Source: Dicyema japonicum (taxonomy: Eukaryota > Dicyemida > Rhombozoa > Dicyemidae). Taken from it: a DNA stretch of 64,000 nt. Position 1 is the first letter of the stretch; each line of letters starts with the position of its first letter. Below the pieces are notes generated by a model, which saw nothing but the letters and a program-made list of their open reading frames with translations, was not told where the DNA came from and made no database searches. Location: the NCBI GenBank assembly GCA_011109175.1, contig RDEW01000014.1, positions 444,042-508,041 of the forward strand, written 5' to 3'. Shown here piece by piece: positions 34,838 to 46,660 of the stretch. The position numbers were made by a program, and so were the translations under genes.

Positions 34838-34980
34838 AGCTGTAGAATTCTAAGTCCGTTAAAGTAAAAATCTCACAAATACAACGTACTAGATAGTGAA
34901 CTACTTCTCTGTAGAATTCGAAATCCGTTAAAGTAAAAATCTCACAAATACAACGTACTAGCTAGTGAACTAGAAATAAT
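34838..34980 (+). repeat. Two-copy tandem repeat, ~71-bp unit
   Basis: CTGTAGAATTC, then CCGTTAAAGTAAAAATCTCA and CAAATACAACGTACTAG recur with a 71-bp step (starts near 34840 and 34911) and only a few differences, so the duplication is recent. Confidence 0.8.
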
Positions 34981-35034
34981 TCACCAGATACAAACTCAGG
35001 AGTTGTTCAAACCTTTGGCATTGCCTTCCTTTAA

Positions 35035-35200
35035 TAATGTTCGCACTTTACGAGGAGCCCCACAGGCAGAACACACAATTTATTTTAAGCAAAGAACAGT
35101 TATCATAACTAATCGTAGAGGGAGGAACCAAGGAATGGTCTTAACTATTTGTTTTCTTTATCTTGGATGTGTGTCCTTTTAGACTATCCAATTCCGCTTT
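35035..35200 (-). repeat. SINE-A fragment, minus orientation
   Basis: Inverted SINE-A 3' half: TTACGAGGAGCCCCACAGGC, AACAGTTATCATAACTAATC and TAGACTATCCAATTCCGC. Confidence 0.55.
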
Positions 35201-35617
35201 AAAAAGTACATTAAAGTGCTTAAAGTACAATAAAACGTATTTACATATTACTGACCACAAGATAAGGGAAAGTATGTCTTAGGTATAAACACTAATTCCA
35301 TAAGGAACTCGAAACCTCATAGTTAGTAAATTCTGAATGAGGGAATGTAAATGATACTAATCAAGTTCCCACATGTTCCACACACAAAACTACCCTTTCA
35401 TCTAGATTCTTCCAGCATCCTCGGCTGCAGGCTATACTTCCAAGCATATCGACGTCGTCTCCAGTTTTTAGTCGTTTTTCACATATTGAAGATCTTTGGC
35501 AAGAAATAAATTTAAATATGTTTGATTAAGTTGTGTCGTCTCATTAACAATAATTAATTTAAATATGTTTAATTAATTAAAATTTTGAAATAAATAATAT
35601 TTATACTTAACATCCTA
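35201..35617. other. 5' flank of the NTE gene
   Basis: AT-rich. TTTAAATATGTTT occurs twice near 35512 and 35560. No promoter element assigned with confidence. Confidence 0.35.
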
Positions 35618-38600
35618 ATGGATTCTCCATATTTATTTATAATTTTAATTGCAATAATAGTAATTCTCATAACTTACACTTTCTCCCAACACTCCAAAAA
35701 TAGTTCATTTTCTAATAAACCACCAGTCAAACTAGTTAGCACAGCGGCTGAGGATGCTCGAAAGAGTGTGGTAGACCAAGGGAACAACGTCCTTAAGTAC
35801 GGAAAGAAAGTCATCAAACGAGTATTCCAAATACCATAAAATTAGGTAAAAAGACTAGCAAATAACAAAGGAGATGATCTGAGGTACAAACTCAACCAGA
35901 TTAGACTGTATTCCTTCAACATAATCATAGATTACTTGATTCTGAAAAAAATAAATCCGAGTTTTCTAGGAAAATAAGGCCAATGCCTTCCTCTCTTTTT
36001 GAAGAAAACACAGGAAGAAAACTCAGTGGAGCTGTACCTAATCATGTTTACGACGTTCTTCGTTGTATGAGGTTCTCCTACAACTGACATTTAGTCTCAT
36101 TGGCTGCTTTGATGAAAATCTGTTCCTTCTTTTATGTCGGTCAATGCAGGTTCTCTCATTTCCTGCTGAGAGTTTCATTTTTCGTCCTGGAGACCCAAGC
36201 GACTGTATTTTTGTAGTCCAATCGGGGACTGTACAAATCAATGTTGTCGACCAATTCGAGGATCCTTATTCAGTCAAGGAAGCTAAAGCCGGTGACTGTA
36301 TTTGTAGTCTACTTAATATGATTGACCTTCTCACTGTAAATTCCTTGTTAATTTAAGAGTTCTCAAGTTCCCATTTACCATGGAATTTCAGCAGTGGCTG
36401 TCCTCGACTCTCAAATTGTCAGGTTATTATGTTCCTTGAATTCAGATTACCCATTGAGTCTTTTAATGCTTTTTTTGATGAATTCCCGGGTTCTAGAGTT
36501 TCCATTTTGGAGTCAATCTTCCAACGGTTTCACAGTTCTGCCTTTTTTGCTCTTCAAAACTACTTCGGACTTGCTCATGAACTATTTGCCTCCGTTGTAC
36601 TCTCTCTTATTTAGACATTTGTTTCTAATCCCCAACTTAGACTGCACGAGTTGAACAAGGAGGACATTGAATCTCCACTTTCTAGTATTCCCAATCAAGC
36701 TAATTCAATCTCATCATTTGATGATGTTTTCGACTACAGATCTATCGCTCAGTCCAATCAAAGATTCTCATCATTTGGTCTTCATTCTTTTCTGTCAATG
36801 GCAGTGGATGATTTAGCAACACTTTTGAACGTTAAGGTCCTTTTTGTGCATATTGTTAGGAGAGAACACATCTTGAGAAGATTGTGCGAATTAAAGTTGT
36901 CAAACCTGGAAATATTTTGCAAAAACAGGGCGATGAAGTACATTTTTGGTAATTGTAGAACGTGGAATTGTTTTTAGTACTCGTAGGTAAAATAGAGGCT
37001 TTTTCTGATGTGGGGACTTCAGCCTTCAATCCATTTAGACAGGTTTGGTTTTCTTGTAATGTAGATTCCTATATTTGTGGTAACAAAGGGAAATTTAGTC
37101 GGTCATTTGTCATTGTTGGCTAGATGTGTTTCTCATTTCACATTGAAGGCACAAGCAGATTGTGTGATGGCTGTCATTTCTAAACAAAACTTTAGAAGGT
37201 AATTTGATGTAACCCAAGTAGATTAACGATGACTGTCCCAAATGTGATTGAGGCAGTGGCTAAACATGTCATCTCCTCCTTCTCTCCATTTATGAGACTT
37301 ATAGACTATGGACTGAGTTGGACACAATATGATGCTGCCACAGCTCTCTATAGGTGTCATTATACCATATTGTAGACAGGGAGATGATGCTGATAAGATT
37401 TATATTGTCCTACATGGACGACTCAGATCTGTTATGACTTTTATTGATGGAAAAAAGTGTTTGGAGGGAGAGTATGGACACGGAGAACTCGCTGGTATTG
37501 TGGAGGTAGTTTCTCGAGTAAAAAGAGTTACTACCCTCATTTCCATAAGGTTCGGAGTGAAATATAATTAAGGGATTCGGCTGTGGTGGAGATTCCTACT
37601 GGTCTTTTGGATTATATAAAGTGGCGGTACCCTGATAAGGCACTCAAACTGATATCTCTCCTGGGGAATAAAGTGCTTGGAGGATACAAAAATTTTTATT
37701 CTCTCCCCAAAACAGTTTGTAATATATTTTATTAGATCCCATCGCTGATGGATTACTAACGACATTAAATAATATTCGTACAGTGGCAGTCGTTCCAATG
37801 ACTCCAAAAGTACCAATTGATTCCTTTGTCCTCGAACTATGTCATGCAATGAAGCCAATTGGTTGGTGTTTTGTTATATTCAGCTGCCACTTTGTCTCTT
37901 TCTAGTGCTTTCGTGTTAAAGGAGTTTAGTAAGAACGCATTTGACACGTATTAGTTATCTTATTTTAGATCAAACTCTTACCAGTTAAGCAATTGGCTTA
38001 GTAAATTTGAGGATTCTCACAGAATGGTTGTCTATCAGGCAGATTACACCAACACATCTTGGACACAGCGTTGTATAACACAATCGGACTGTGTCCTCAT
38101 TGTTGGTAGAGCAACTGACGACCATCAAATCAGCAGTGTTTTTTTACATTTTATTTTAGATTGAATTGGAGATTGAAAATATGCATTTGAGAGCACAAAA
38201 ACAGTTAGTTTTACTGCATTCTAATGACAAAAAACGTCCAGAAGGAACATCTCTGTGGTTGAATGCTCGTTCTTGGTGTACTCTACATCACCATATCCGC
38301 TGTTCTAAGAGATTCTTCTACAATATGAAGGTGGTTATCCGTTTATTGTTAGCCTAAGGATTACGAAAAGTATCTCATCAGTCCTGTGGAGAAACTCTCC
38401 GACTTTTCACGTTTGGCACGTTTTCTTACGGGTTCTACTGTTGGTTTGGTGTTGGGTGGAGGTGGAGCACGTGGGATTTCCCAGATTGGTGTTATTAGAG
38501 CAATGCAAGAGGCTAAAATCCCCATTGATATGGTTGGGGGAACCAGTATTGGTGCTATGGTTGGTGGGATTTGGGCTATGGTCACAAATAATAACGAAAC

Positions 38601-39676
38601 ACGTGGATTAGCTAATAAATTCTCACGTGATATGTCCTCTCTGTGGAATAAAATAGCTGATCTGACCTTCCCTTATTCTGCATTCTTTAACGGGAAGCGA
38701 TTTAATGTGTTATTGATGGATATATTCGGGAATGTGCAGATTGAGGATTTGTGGATTCCATACTTTTGTGTTACCTCTGATATTACTAGTCTTAAAATGA
38801 GAATTCACTACTCTGGGTCACTTTGGCGTTATGTGAGGGCAAGTATGACTCTCTCTGGTTATTTACCACCACTGTGTGACCCTGTTGACTCTCATCTTCT
38901 TCTAGATGGAGGATATGTTAATCTGTTGCCTAGTTTTATTGTTACTAATGGTAGTTGATGTGATGAGGTCGTTTGGGGCACAGACTGTCTTTGCTGTTGA
39001 TGTTTCTAGCAGAGTGGTCACTGATTTGTACCAATATGGAGAGCATTTGTCTGGTTGGTGGATTCTGTGGTCCAAGTTTAATCCATTTCGTCGTTCAGCT
39101 CCTGTATATTGTATGCTGATATTAGATCCCCTCAATGCACGAAATCCAATCACGACTGACTTTCATGTCCTCCTCTGATAGAATGGACTCTGTCAGAAAT
39201 GCCGAGTACATGCACTACATCAACCCACCTGTGCAAAAGTTCGCTACACTTCAATTTAATGCCTTCGCTGAGATTAATGTTATTTTTTATTTATTTGTAG
39301 GATATTGGATATCATCATGGTAAGGCCTTCTTTTCTGGACTGCAAATGCGGACTTCCTTAAACTCAAACATTTTAAGTCAGTCATCAGTGCCTCGACAAT
39401 TTCATAATGAGGTTGATGTGTTGCTTATCTAAGCACCCCATGAAAAAGTCATCGACGTTTGGGGAACTAGCAAACTTGTCGTCATTTACTGGGATTAAGC
39501 TGAATATAGTTTCAGGAGAGAATGATGATACTGAAGAAAATGAGGGAAATGTTTGGGTGATTATTAACTGTTAGTTGGAATTTGATGAGACTATTTCGGG
39601 GGATGAAGTTTCCTGTCAGTCTGAACAGGATGATTGTGTTCTTTCCTCCATTGAACGTGGAAATTATACTGATTAA
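35618..39676 (+). CDS. PNPLA6: Neuropathy target esterase (patatin-like lysophospholipase)
   Basis: ER-anchored lysophospholipase. ATG at 35618 opens a membrane anchor ([16 protein letters not shown]), then [12 protein letters not shown] as in animal NTE. Cyclic-nucleotide-binding-like domains follow: the first with [19 protein letters not shown], a weak second near 36800, and the third with [14 protein letters not shown] and [13 protein letters not shown]. The catalytic domain has [20 protein letters not shown], nucleophile elbow GTSIG (Ser codon 38545) and the dyad Asp in DGGYVN (codon 38905), then [36 protein letters not shown] and [11 protein letters not shown]. The acidic tail ends at TAA 39674-39676. 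Introns are about 20-25 bp. PNPLA6 versus PNPLA7 cannot be separated. Both catalytic residues are intact. Confidence 0.92.
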
Positions 39677-40487
39677 ATTTTTAATATATAATTTTATCTG
39701 TTCATTTAAGTAATTTACAGACCGGATAGTGTAGTGGTTAGTGCACAAAAAGAATTCCTCTCTTCCCTATCCTGTGGAGTAGTTTCCTCAATGGTGGATA
39801 TGGATTGACTTGACTTGGAAAGGGTGCCCATACGTCAGGTTTTCTAATACACTGTCTTCTATATCAAATCAAGTTTATGGAGTTTCTAAACTCAAAAATG
39901 ACGGATTTTTGAACACCAAACATTATACTTATTAATATCATTTAGCCCCAAAAAAATTTGCTACTAAATTATTCCTCTCACTTCTTGACCAGTTGTCAAT
40001 CGAGTACGAACTCTCTGCGAGAATGAATCTGATCGTTTCCTTATATCAGTTGGAGAAACGCAGAAAAGCGTAAATTCAGAAAAAACCCTACGCCTCTCCA
40101 AATTTCGCTGAAAAGGAAAGATGTGGATTCAAAAAAACCTGGCACGCCTGTGAAGACTACCGGGATCACTTAATTAGTTGGTTTAACTCCTTTCTTTTAG
40201 TTCCTTTTTAAGTTAAATAATAATAACTGAGCCACCTAGCCAACTATTTTAAATTACAAATTTCAATGACTTAACCCAACGATTAATTATATTTTAACGA
40301 AACAACGAAGTCACAAGTAATTAATTAATTAGCTAATCTCCTCTTCTTGGGGCCAACGTCAATTGTCAGTATAGGTGTGTTTTCGTTGTCGCACAACCCA
40401 CATTCCGAGACTCCCTAGGTCGACACACAAGTAAATATATAAAATTTCGCAATCAAAAAATTAAAATAAATTATTTAAATTTAATAA
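39677..40487. other. Intergenic: tRNA-like A-box and LINE tail
   Basis: At 39719-39745 GGATAGTGTAGTGGTTAGTGC looks like the 5' half of a tRNA (A box), but no anticodon arm or T-arm follows, so it is a tRNA-derived repeat. Around 39990-40225 lies a LINE 3' UTR and tail: ACCGGGATCACTTAATTAG, then TTGGTTTAACTCCTTTC. The last 200 bp are AT-rich 5' flank. Confidence 0.5.
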
Positions 40488-41468
40488 ATGTTAAGGCGTG
40501 TTATACTTTGTATATCTCCCAGTACTACCTACTACAGATCATTATCTTCAAAATGGTTCATTACAGACCACCAAACAGTAATTGACGCTCCTTCACCTCA
40601 GTATGACCAACAAGAACTCGATCTCCCTCATGTCCCTCAACCAAACTATTTATCTGTTTTCCAAAACAATAGATTTTTCGACTGTAATGTAAACTTAAAT
40701 AATCTACTCAACTCCAACTATAAGCTTCCCCATTTTCTCCACTCCCTAAACCCGGGCCCACTCCTTCCCTCTACAAAATGCAACTTCAAAATTCAAATTT
40801 AAAGGAAATCGAAACATTTGAAGAGATCATTTCCCGTCTATGTTCCCTTACGACTCTCCCTAATAAATTTGAGAGTGTGGAAGTTGTCCGCAGACTGAAT
40901 CTATGTGATATTTACGACGAAGAGGAGACCCTAAAGGAAAGAGTGTTTGATCTTCTTGTCTCGAATGGTGGATATTTGTTTCTTCAGGGGTTGTCCCTTA
41001 CTGCGCATTTGTTTACAGTCTCAGAGGTGATTTTCATGATTATTTCCAAGTTATGCCAAACTCTCGACTGTCTTGATTCGTTGGGGTTCACTGCCGAGAA
41101 TATCTTGTGTAATCATGTCCTCACATTGCTATCCAATGAAGACTACAAAGGAATCCCCTTGACTGAGGCTGCTATTTTCGTGGAAGTACTGGTTAGTTTG
41201 CATCGTAAACAGTCTACGGACTTGACTAGGAAAGTTTTTACGGATTTGAGAGCCCATTTTTTAAAAACAGTTTTGAGAGTCTAAATTTTAGAATCTTTTG
41301 GAAGTGGATAGTATGTCAAGGATGAATATTTACGGATTTATGTGTATTCCTCCAGCAGACGTTGAATTTGGAAGGAGAATGGTGGCAGACATTAAGCATA
41401 AGAGTGCTTATTTGGATATTCTTAATATACTTGATTATGAATGTTCAATAAAAATTAATTCATATTAG
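40488..41468 (+). CDS. Putative mitochondrial protein, unidentified
   Basis: ATG at 40488; the first ~25 residues (MLRRVILCISPSTTYYRSLS) are basic, hydroxylated and free of acids, a good mitochondrial targeting peptide. A likely ~41-bp intron near 40683-40723 restores frame to SLYKMQLQNSNLKEIETF. The body is helical (FEEIISRLCSLTTLP, LTEAAIFVEVLVSLHRKQS), and a 22-bp intron near 41275 links LRAHFLKT to NLLEVDSMSRMNIYGFMC and a conserved-looking C-terminus ending ECSIKINSY, stop 41466-41468. Helical repeats plus a transit peptide suggest a mitochondrial RNA-handling or ribosome-associated factor, but I cannot name it. The first intron is longer than usual and uncertain. Confidence 0.6.
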
Positions 41469-41589
41469 TTTTTATTTTAATAATTTTAAATTAAATAATT
41501 TAATATTCTCCTGAAACCAATCCAGATTGCAGTCTGACATTTTGCATGGCGATTTCGTACGAGATCCTGAAGCTGGTTTGAGATGTACT

Positions 41590-41890
41590 TCGTCTGGACC
41601 TGAGGACCCCTTGCGAACATGTCCATGGGAGACTAATTTGTTCTGACGCTCCACGTTTACTTGGTCGATCAATGACAACTCTATCGAATGTCCTTGATGA
41701 AGACCTTAAAGAAATGGTGAGAAGCCTCAGGGACGGTGAGTACCTTGAAAGGTCAAGGAGTCGCAAAAAAATAGAAAAACATATGCAATGTTTTGTCACG
41801 ACTTATGACATACACTTCCGGGATACTGCGAGATCGTTGGCAGATCATTCAGTGAGAGTACAGGAACTATTAGAAGTTGGAATCATTTAA
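41590..41890 (+). CDS. Possible short coding fragment
   Basis: An open frame through MTTLSNVLDEDLKEMVRSLR, then RSRSRKKIEKHMQCF and a stop at 41890 has protein-like composition and extends upstream of the ATG at 41672. No family recognised, no start or splice structure established. Could be part of a small gene or a retroelement remnant. Confidence 0.25.
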
Positions 41891-42899
41891 TTGGCTTTGA
41901 CACCTTTTTTGGTGATCTTGGGCTTTCTTGAATAAACAAAATTATTAACAGATGATTTACTATGTCCTAGGTCTCAATCGCCAAGTAAACACTTAGATAA
42001 CATGGCAACACGGGTATTTTTAAGCATGATTTTGTAAAATTTCCAGTGTATCACCTAATACAAACTACATGACCAACATTCTTTCAACATTTCGTGTAAA
42101 CTACGATTGCAATTTAACCGAAGATACCCTCTTCCGGAGGGCAACCGTAATTACTGCCATTCATGATTTTCCAGGAGTGAGTGCATGAGTACCTAACATA
42201 AGCTGAATTATTACCATAATCATGAGATGATGATTCAATTCATAGTTGAGAGATATTCATACCTAAGCATTATAATTACTAACATAGAAAGGATTTGTAT
42301 GTCCAACTTTTCTTAAATGTAGTAAATGTTAGCCACGGATACAGCAAGAAATTAATGTTGATAGATAATTAAATGTGTCCAGTTCACACGATCACAGAAC
42401 CAGAGACCTGTCAGCATATCAACCAGGTTCATTCAGAACCAACGAGGGGATAGAAAATTTCCTTGCAGCTGACGGAATAAATGGAGTATGGAAGATCAAG
42501 CAATTCTTTTTCGTAAAATCCTGGCTCTCAGAGTTACATGATAAATAAGGTTCAGAAAAAAACCTTCGACCAATTAGTCAATGGAGGGAATCGAATCCAG
42601 TATGAATCGTGGGAATACATAGAAACCTGTGCGACTTTCAACAAAGTATTCCACCATCCAAATGCTTGAGAGTGTATCCATTTCCAGTCTTAGTATGTGC
42701 CCGAAAGTCTCCATCTCAAATCAGTAATCTCGAGGACCAAAGAGACAGTAGAGCGAACATCATATAAAGATTTCTTGTTCATTCATTTCAGTCAATTCAA
42801 CCAGATCAATTTCCTGAGCTGCCTTCGGTGAAACGAGTCTATCCAGAGTTACTTAGCCCTGGAGTCACTCCATGTTGACGGATTGTATTATTATTAATT
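41891..42899. other. Intergenic repeats
   Basis: Contains a minus-strand SINE-C fragment (42330-42560) and sequence resembling a degenerate SINE-B B-box (GAATCGAATCCAG near 42590). No gene. Confidence 0.4.
42330..42560 (-). repeat. SINE-C fragment, minus orientation
   Basis: CGGATACAGCAAGAAATTAA, then AATTAAATGTGTCCAGTT and TTCTTTTTCGTAAAATCCTG correspond to the 29906-30250 copy in order. Confidence 0.5.
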
Positions 42900-43615
42900 A
42901 TTTGTAAGTCAATTTTCAAAAAAAAACAATTATATGCTGACTGTTATGTGAGTTTTTGAAAAGTTTGTGGGCTCATTAATTTTGCGGTCTTCATCTGCGG
43001 CGAAAATGAAGAAGCATACTTAAAATAAAGCCAAAAAAGCCCTTTTTTATGTTAACGGATTGTATAGTAGGACTGGTTCAAAAAAGACCGGTTAACACCC
43101 TGATCACTGAAATTATTTATTAAATAAATTAAAAAGAATGTTTTATAAATAATTTAAAAATTTAGTGGCAGTATTAGGAAGATCTAGTCTTATCCATGAC
43201 AAGCATGATGCAGTACATTCACGAACATGTTTGTTCTCCGGCTTTTTGAAACTCCACACTCGTTGATTTTCTGTATTTTCTTCGTTAAAGTTAGTTTTAT
43301 TGACGTCATTGCCATTTGTCATCCTTTTATGATGGTTGACGTTAACTTTATTTTTAGTAGCTAACGATGAATCACATGTTTGGACGTCGACTGTCTTTTC
43401 CTGGTTGCTTCGTTTCTACTGAAGTCATTTCTCTTTAACTAACCTCACATTTTTTGAGTTTCTGCTTCATTTGTGAGTTTTGGAGAGTTTGTGGGCTCAT
43501 TAATTTTTTGGTCTTTATCTGCGGCGAAAATGCAGAAACATACTTAAAATAAAGCCAAAATTTTTACATAACAGCCAGCATATAATTGGTTTTTAAAAAT
43601 TGGCTGACAAATCCA
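42900..43615. mobile_element. ~0.7-kb inverted-repeat transposon (MITE-like)
   Basis: The left end contains ACAATTATATGCTGACTGTT and the right end its inverse, AACAGCCAGCATATAATTGG. With the outer ATTTGT...CAATTTT blocks the terminal inverted repeats reach about 45-50 bp. Inside, a ~110-bp block (GTTTGTGGGCTCATTAATTT ... CATACTTAAAATAAAGCC) is repeated in direct orientation next to each end (42950-43060 and 43470-43570). No transposase is encoded; target-site duplications are not clear. Superfamily unknown. Confidence 0.7.
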
Positions 43616-44549
43616 ATTACAAGGATACCTCGAATAGCACTTATCCCCCATTAAGTTCCTTGACGTAAGCTGTCTTATATATTTGCTCGTTTCCACGGCA
43701 ACAGCGAAAAAATACGTCACTTACGCATCCTCCGTTAAACTTCCAAAATGTTATAAATTAGTAGGCAGCTTTCCCTCTTCGCTCTTCTCAGCTGTTCCCG
43801 CCTCCTTTTTGCTATCGACGATCTAATAGGGGAGGAAAGCGATTTGGGTCCTAGAATCCCCGAGATTTCGGAGCAAAGTACATAGTTGGGTGCTTTCTTA
43901 CGATGAGTTTCCAGATCTCCCGGGGTAACAATTTAATGCTTATCTTCGAGTAATCATCATTGAGGACAGTCGGTAGGGTCTTTCCTGGCAGTCTCAGTGT
44001 TTTTTAGTAGTTTTTGTGGTGAAGTAATTTTCCATCACCTAGTCGGTCAGGGTTGCAATGTCCTAACGTCCAAAGAGTTCCAGAAATCTTCGAGAATAAT
44101 CTCCGATAAATTCTTGAACGCGAAGAAGGAAGACAATCTTTTAATTAAAGTTCTTCTTACCCACTTCTTTCTAATTAGACATGCTTTCCGATAGTTTTCA
44201 TAGACTCAAAACACTGTTATGGGTGATATGACAGTTACAGGCTCTTAATACCATTGTTGTAAATCATGCACGTGGAATAGGTTTCTGTCGTCAAGAATAT
44301 TAAATCCCCGTTTCTTTAACGATTTTATATTACAAGTTTTAACTCATAGACAGTGGCGTAGCTCACTTTCCTTATAGAATTTTGAAAAAAACAATGAGTT
44401 TTTGAGTAAGAACAAATATGGTTAGAACAGAAATTTAAAATAAATTGATATTATGAACCCTTACAACAACCTTTAGTATTAATTTATTAAAGATGACTAT
44501 ATTAATGCACTTTCGCTACGACATTGTCATGGTAAAGCATGTGCCACGA
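43616..44549. other. Unassigned repeat-like sequence
   Basis: At 43845-43875 TCCTAGAATCCCCGAGATTT repeats, inverted, the sequence at 2850-2880. At 44352 ACAGTGGCGTAGCTCA resembles hAT-type terminal sequence but no partner was found. No gene. Confidence 0.35.
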
Positions 44550-45090
44550 GAAAGTAACAATAACACTATTCTCCTCCACAAATTCCCATCGTGAGCCAGC
44601 TTGCGCAGTTCATCTAAGTATTCTGCCCATTTGAGACGCCTCCCGATTTGTGGAGATTCCCGTCCAGAAATCGGTAAGATGGTCCTTGGTAGTTCATTGA
44701 ATAGAAGAGCGTTTGAGGGAAAGGTTAAATAGGGCTTTCAGGTATTTTTAATATTAGTCAAAATAACCTCCGTGATTTCGACCGAGATACACGAGCGCCT
44801 TATCATCCCATATAGGGTTCTGTTAAATATTCATGAGCGTCTTTTACAAGACAATGTTTGTTTCAGTTGTGTGGAGTGAAAAATCCAATTTTTCTGATTC
44901 TTTCTCCGCCCAAGCCGAAGTACATGCGTTGTATAGCAAACGCGATCTCGAATTCGTGTCAAGTCTTTTGTGTACAAGCTAAGTTTTCTTGATTTTTTTG
45001 CAATGCTGCATTTGCAAATATCTTTCTCATCGCAACATCTTCGTGGTTTTCTAGAAGAGTGCCTAACCTTTTGGTCTAGTGCCAAAAGTC
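44550..45090 (-). mobile_element. Probable retroelement fragment
   Basis: The minus strand has an open frame 45085-44831 (LYTKDLTRIRDRVCYTTHVL) and further down RRLKWAEYLDELRKLAHDG. The latter is reminiscent of endonuclease-type LINE C-termini and recurs weakly near 52110-52200 on the plus strand. Assignment is tentative. Confidence 0.35.
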
Positions 45091-45216
45091 GTCAGTCCTC
45101 GATTAATTACGTTATTTCAGTTTTAATCTAAGCTGACTGATAAATTATTAATTAAAAATAAATGATTTATTTATAAAATATATTTAAAATTTTTTTAATA
45201 TTTAAGACACGTGCAA

Positions 45217-46089
45217 ATGAAAGAGTTGGAAGTGATAAAAAGACTTGTTTCCACAATAAAGCCTGAGAGAGACAGAGCACTCGAGGATATTTCCACTTAT
45301 ATACAAATCAATGGATCTTCTGTAACCAAGCGTACTCATTTTAATATATCTTCAGTGCAAGACGATCTATATTGGAGAAAGATTTGGAAGGGACTTTTCT
45401 TCTCAATGTGGATGAGTGATAAACCTCCCATTCAAGTAAATACGAAATTTTACTTCTAGAAAGACTTTGCCACTGAAATTGCCAATCTGGTCTTTCAAAT
45501 TACCAATTTTGATCGTTTTCTTGACTTTATTGACTCATTTCTATTTACAATATCCACGCATTGGTATATCATTGATAATTGGAGGATCGACAAGTTCATG
45601 ATGGTTTATTTATATATTTATGTAGTTAATTCGATTTATGGTTGCTGCAGCTTTTGACTACCTCGCTAGGCTCAACTGGGATAAGAAACACTGTTCTGAG
45701 TACTCCGACCTTATTCAAACCAACTTTATTGGCAAAAAGTCGTTGGATGTCCCCAGAGGAGCTCGTTTTCACTTTATTCTTGTACTGATGGAGGAATTAC
45801 TCCCAAGACTATCTAATTTGAATGACTCATTGGTTGATGCTATTGTCATTGTAGGCCAATCGTACCCTCTACCTGTTTGTGCGACCGTTTGTTGGTCAAA
45901 TGTGTGGCTGTGATGAGTTTGTGTTGTATTAATTTATAGAAAACTCATGGTTGATTATCTGTATAAGGAAGTCTTTATGAGATTGGCCAGGGAGGTCACC
46001 AGAGGAACTGTTAATAAGGTGGTTGTTCTCAGATTGGCCAATAAAATGAAGGGGGTTAAATGTGGAGGATATTGTAGGAGTATGATTAA
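45217..46089 (+). CDS. RRP1: RRP1/NOP52 ribosomal RNA processing protein
   Basis: Nucleolar factor needed for 27S pre-rRNA processing. ATG at 45217 (MKELEVIKRLVSTIKPERDR) runs into RALEDISTYIQI, DDLYWRKIWKGLFFSMWMSD and KPPIQ, the family hallmark (human: KVWKGLFYCMWMQDKP). A 24-bp intron leads to ANLVFQITNFDRFLDFIDSF and NWRIDKFMM, a 22-bp intron to LIRFMVAAAFDYLARLNW, then GARFHFILVLMEELL. Further introns of 22 and 23 bp join NRTLYLFVRPFVGQM and the final exons; stop at 46087-46089. The product of ~250 residues covers the conserved N-terminal domain only; the long basic tail of human RRP1 is absent. Confidence 0.85.
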
Positions 46090-46299
46090 ATCATTTATTG
46101 GGAGGTTTTTGTGGGATTTATTGTAGAATTAAGAGATGATTTTTTAATAAAATTAATTTTTTATCAAATTGTACTATTTAATAAATTTAAGCTTGGTAAA
46201 TGTGATCTCCGCGATCTTTGTAAACAAAAATAATTCCGAAGATCCAATGATCATCCATCAATTAGTTATTTATGTGGGGAATAGTCTTTATCAGATAGG

Positions 46300-46565
46300 A
46301 CTACGACCAGTTAGCCAAGTGGATGTCGGTCGGAAGGTGGTGACGTTCCTCTATTCCACGAATGTCTAGTTTATTAGCTTAATGATGAACAAAAGCTCTT
46401 GTTTTCGTCATCGTGTGTATGGAAAGTTGACGGACTCAAGGAACATTAGAAACCCAAAGTTCCTCACAAAGGAAGTATCAATGTGCGTAGGATCTGGGTT
46501 TGAATCTCGCTCAACCCAGAATTGAAAGAACTTGGGAGTCATTATGATTCTGTGTATGTCGCTAA
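46300..46565 (+). repeat. SINE-B element
   Basis: GTTAGCCAAGTGGATGTCGG (A-box-like), GGTGGTGACGTTCCTCTATT, then 185 nt after the A box TCTGGGTTTGAATCTCGCTC (B-box-like). Lies between RRP1 and TASP1. Confidence 0.7.
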
Positions 46566-46660
46566 TAATTAAACTATAAACACGTGTTAATTAGACAAAT
46601 ATATTAATAAAATTTATTATAATTATGGCACATTTATAATTAAAATATGATAAGTTAAAT

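Noticed and set aside
39719-39790. tRNA-Glu/Asp-like gene from GTGTAGTGGTTAGTGC
   Set aside because: Only the 5' half resembles a tRNA; no anticodon stem or GGTTCGA T-loop follows.
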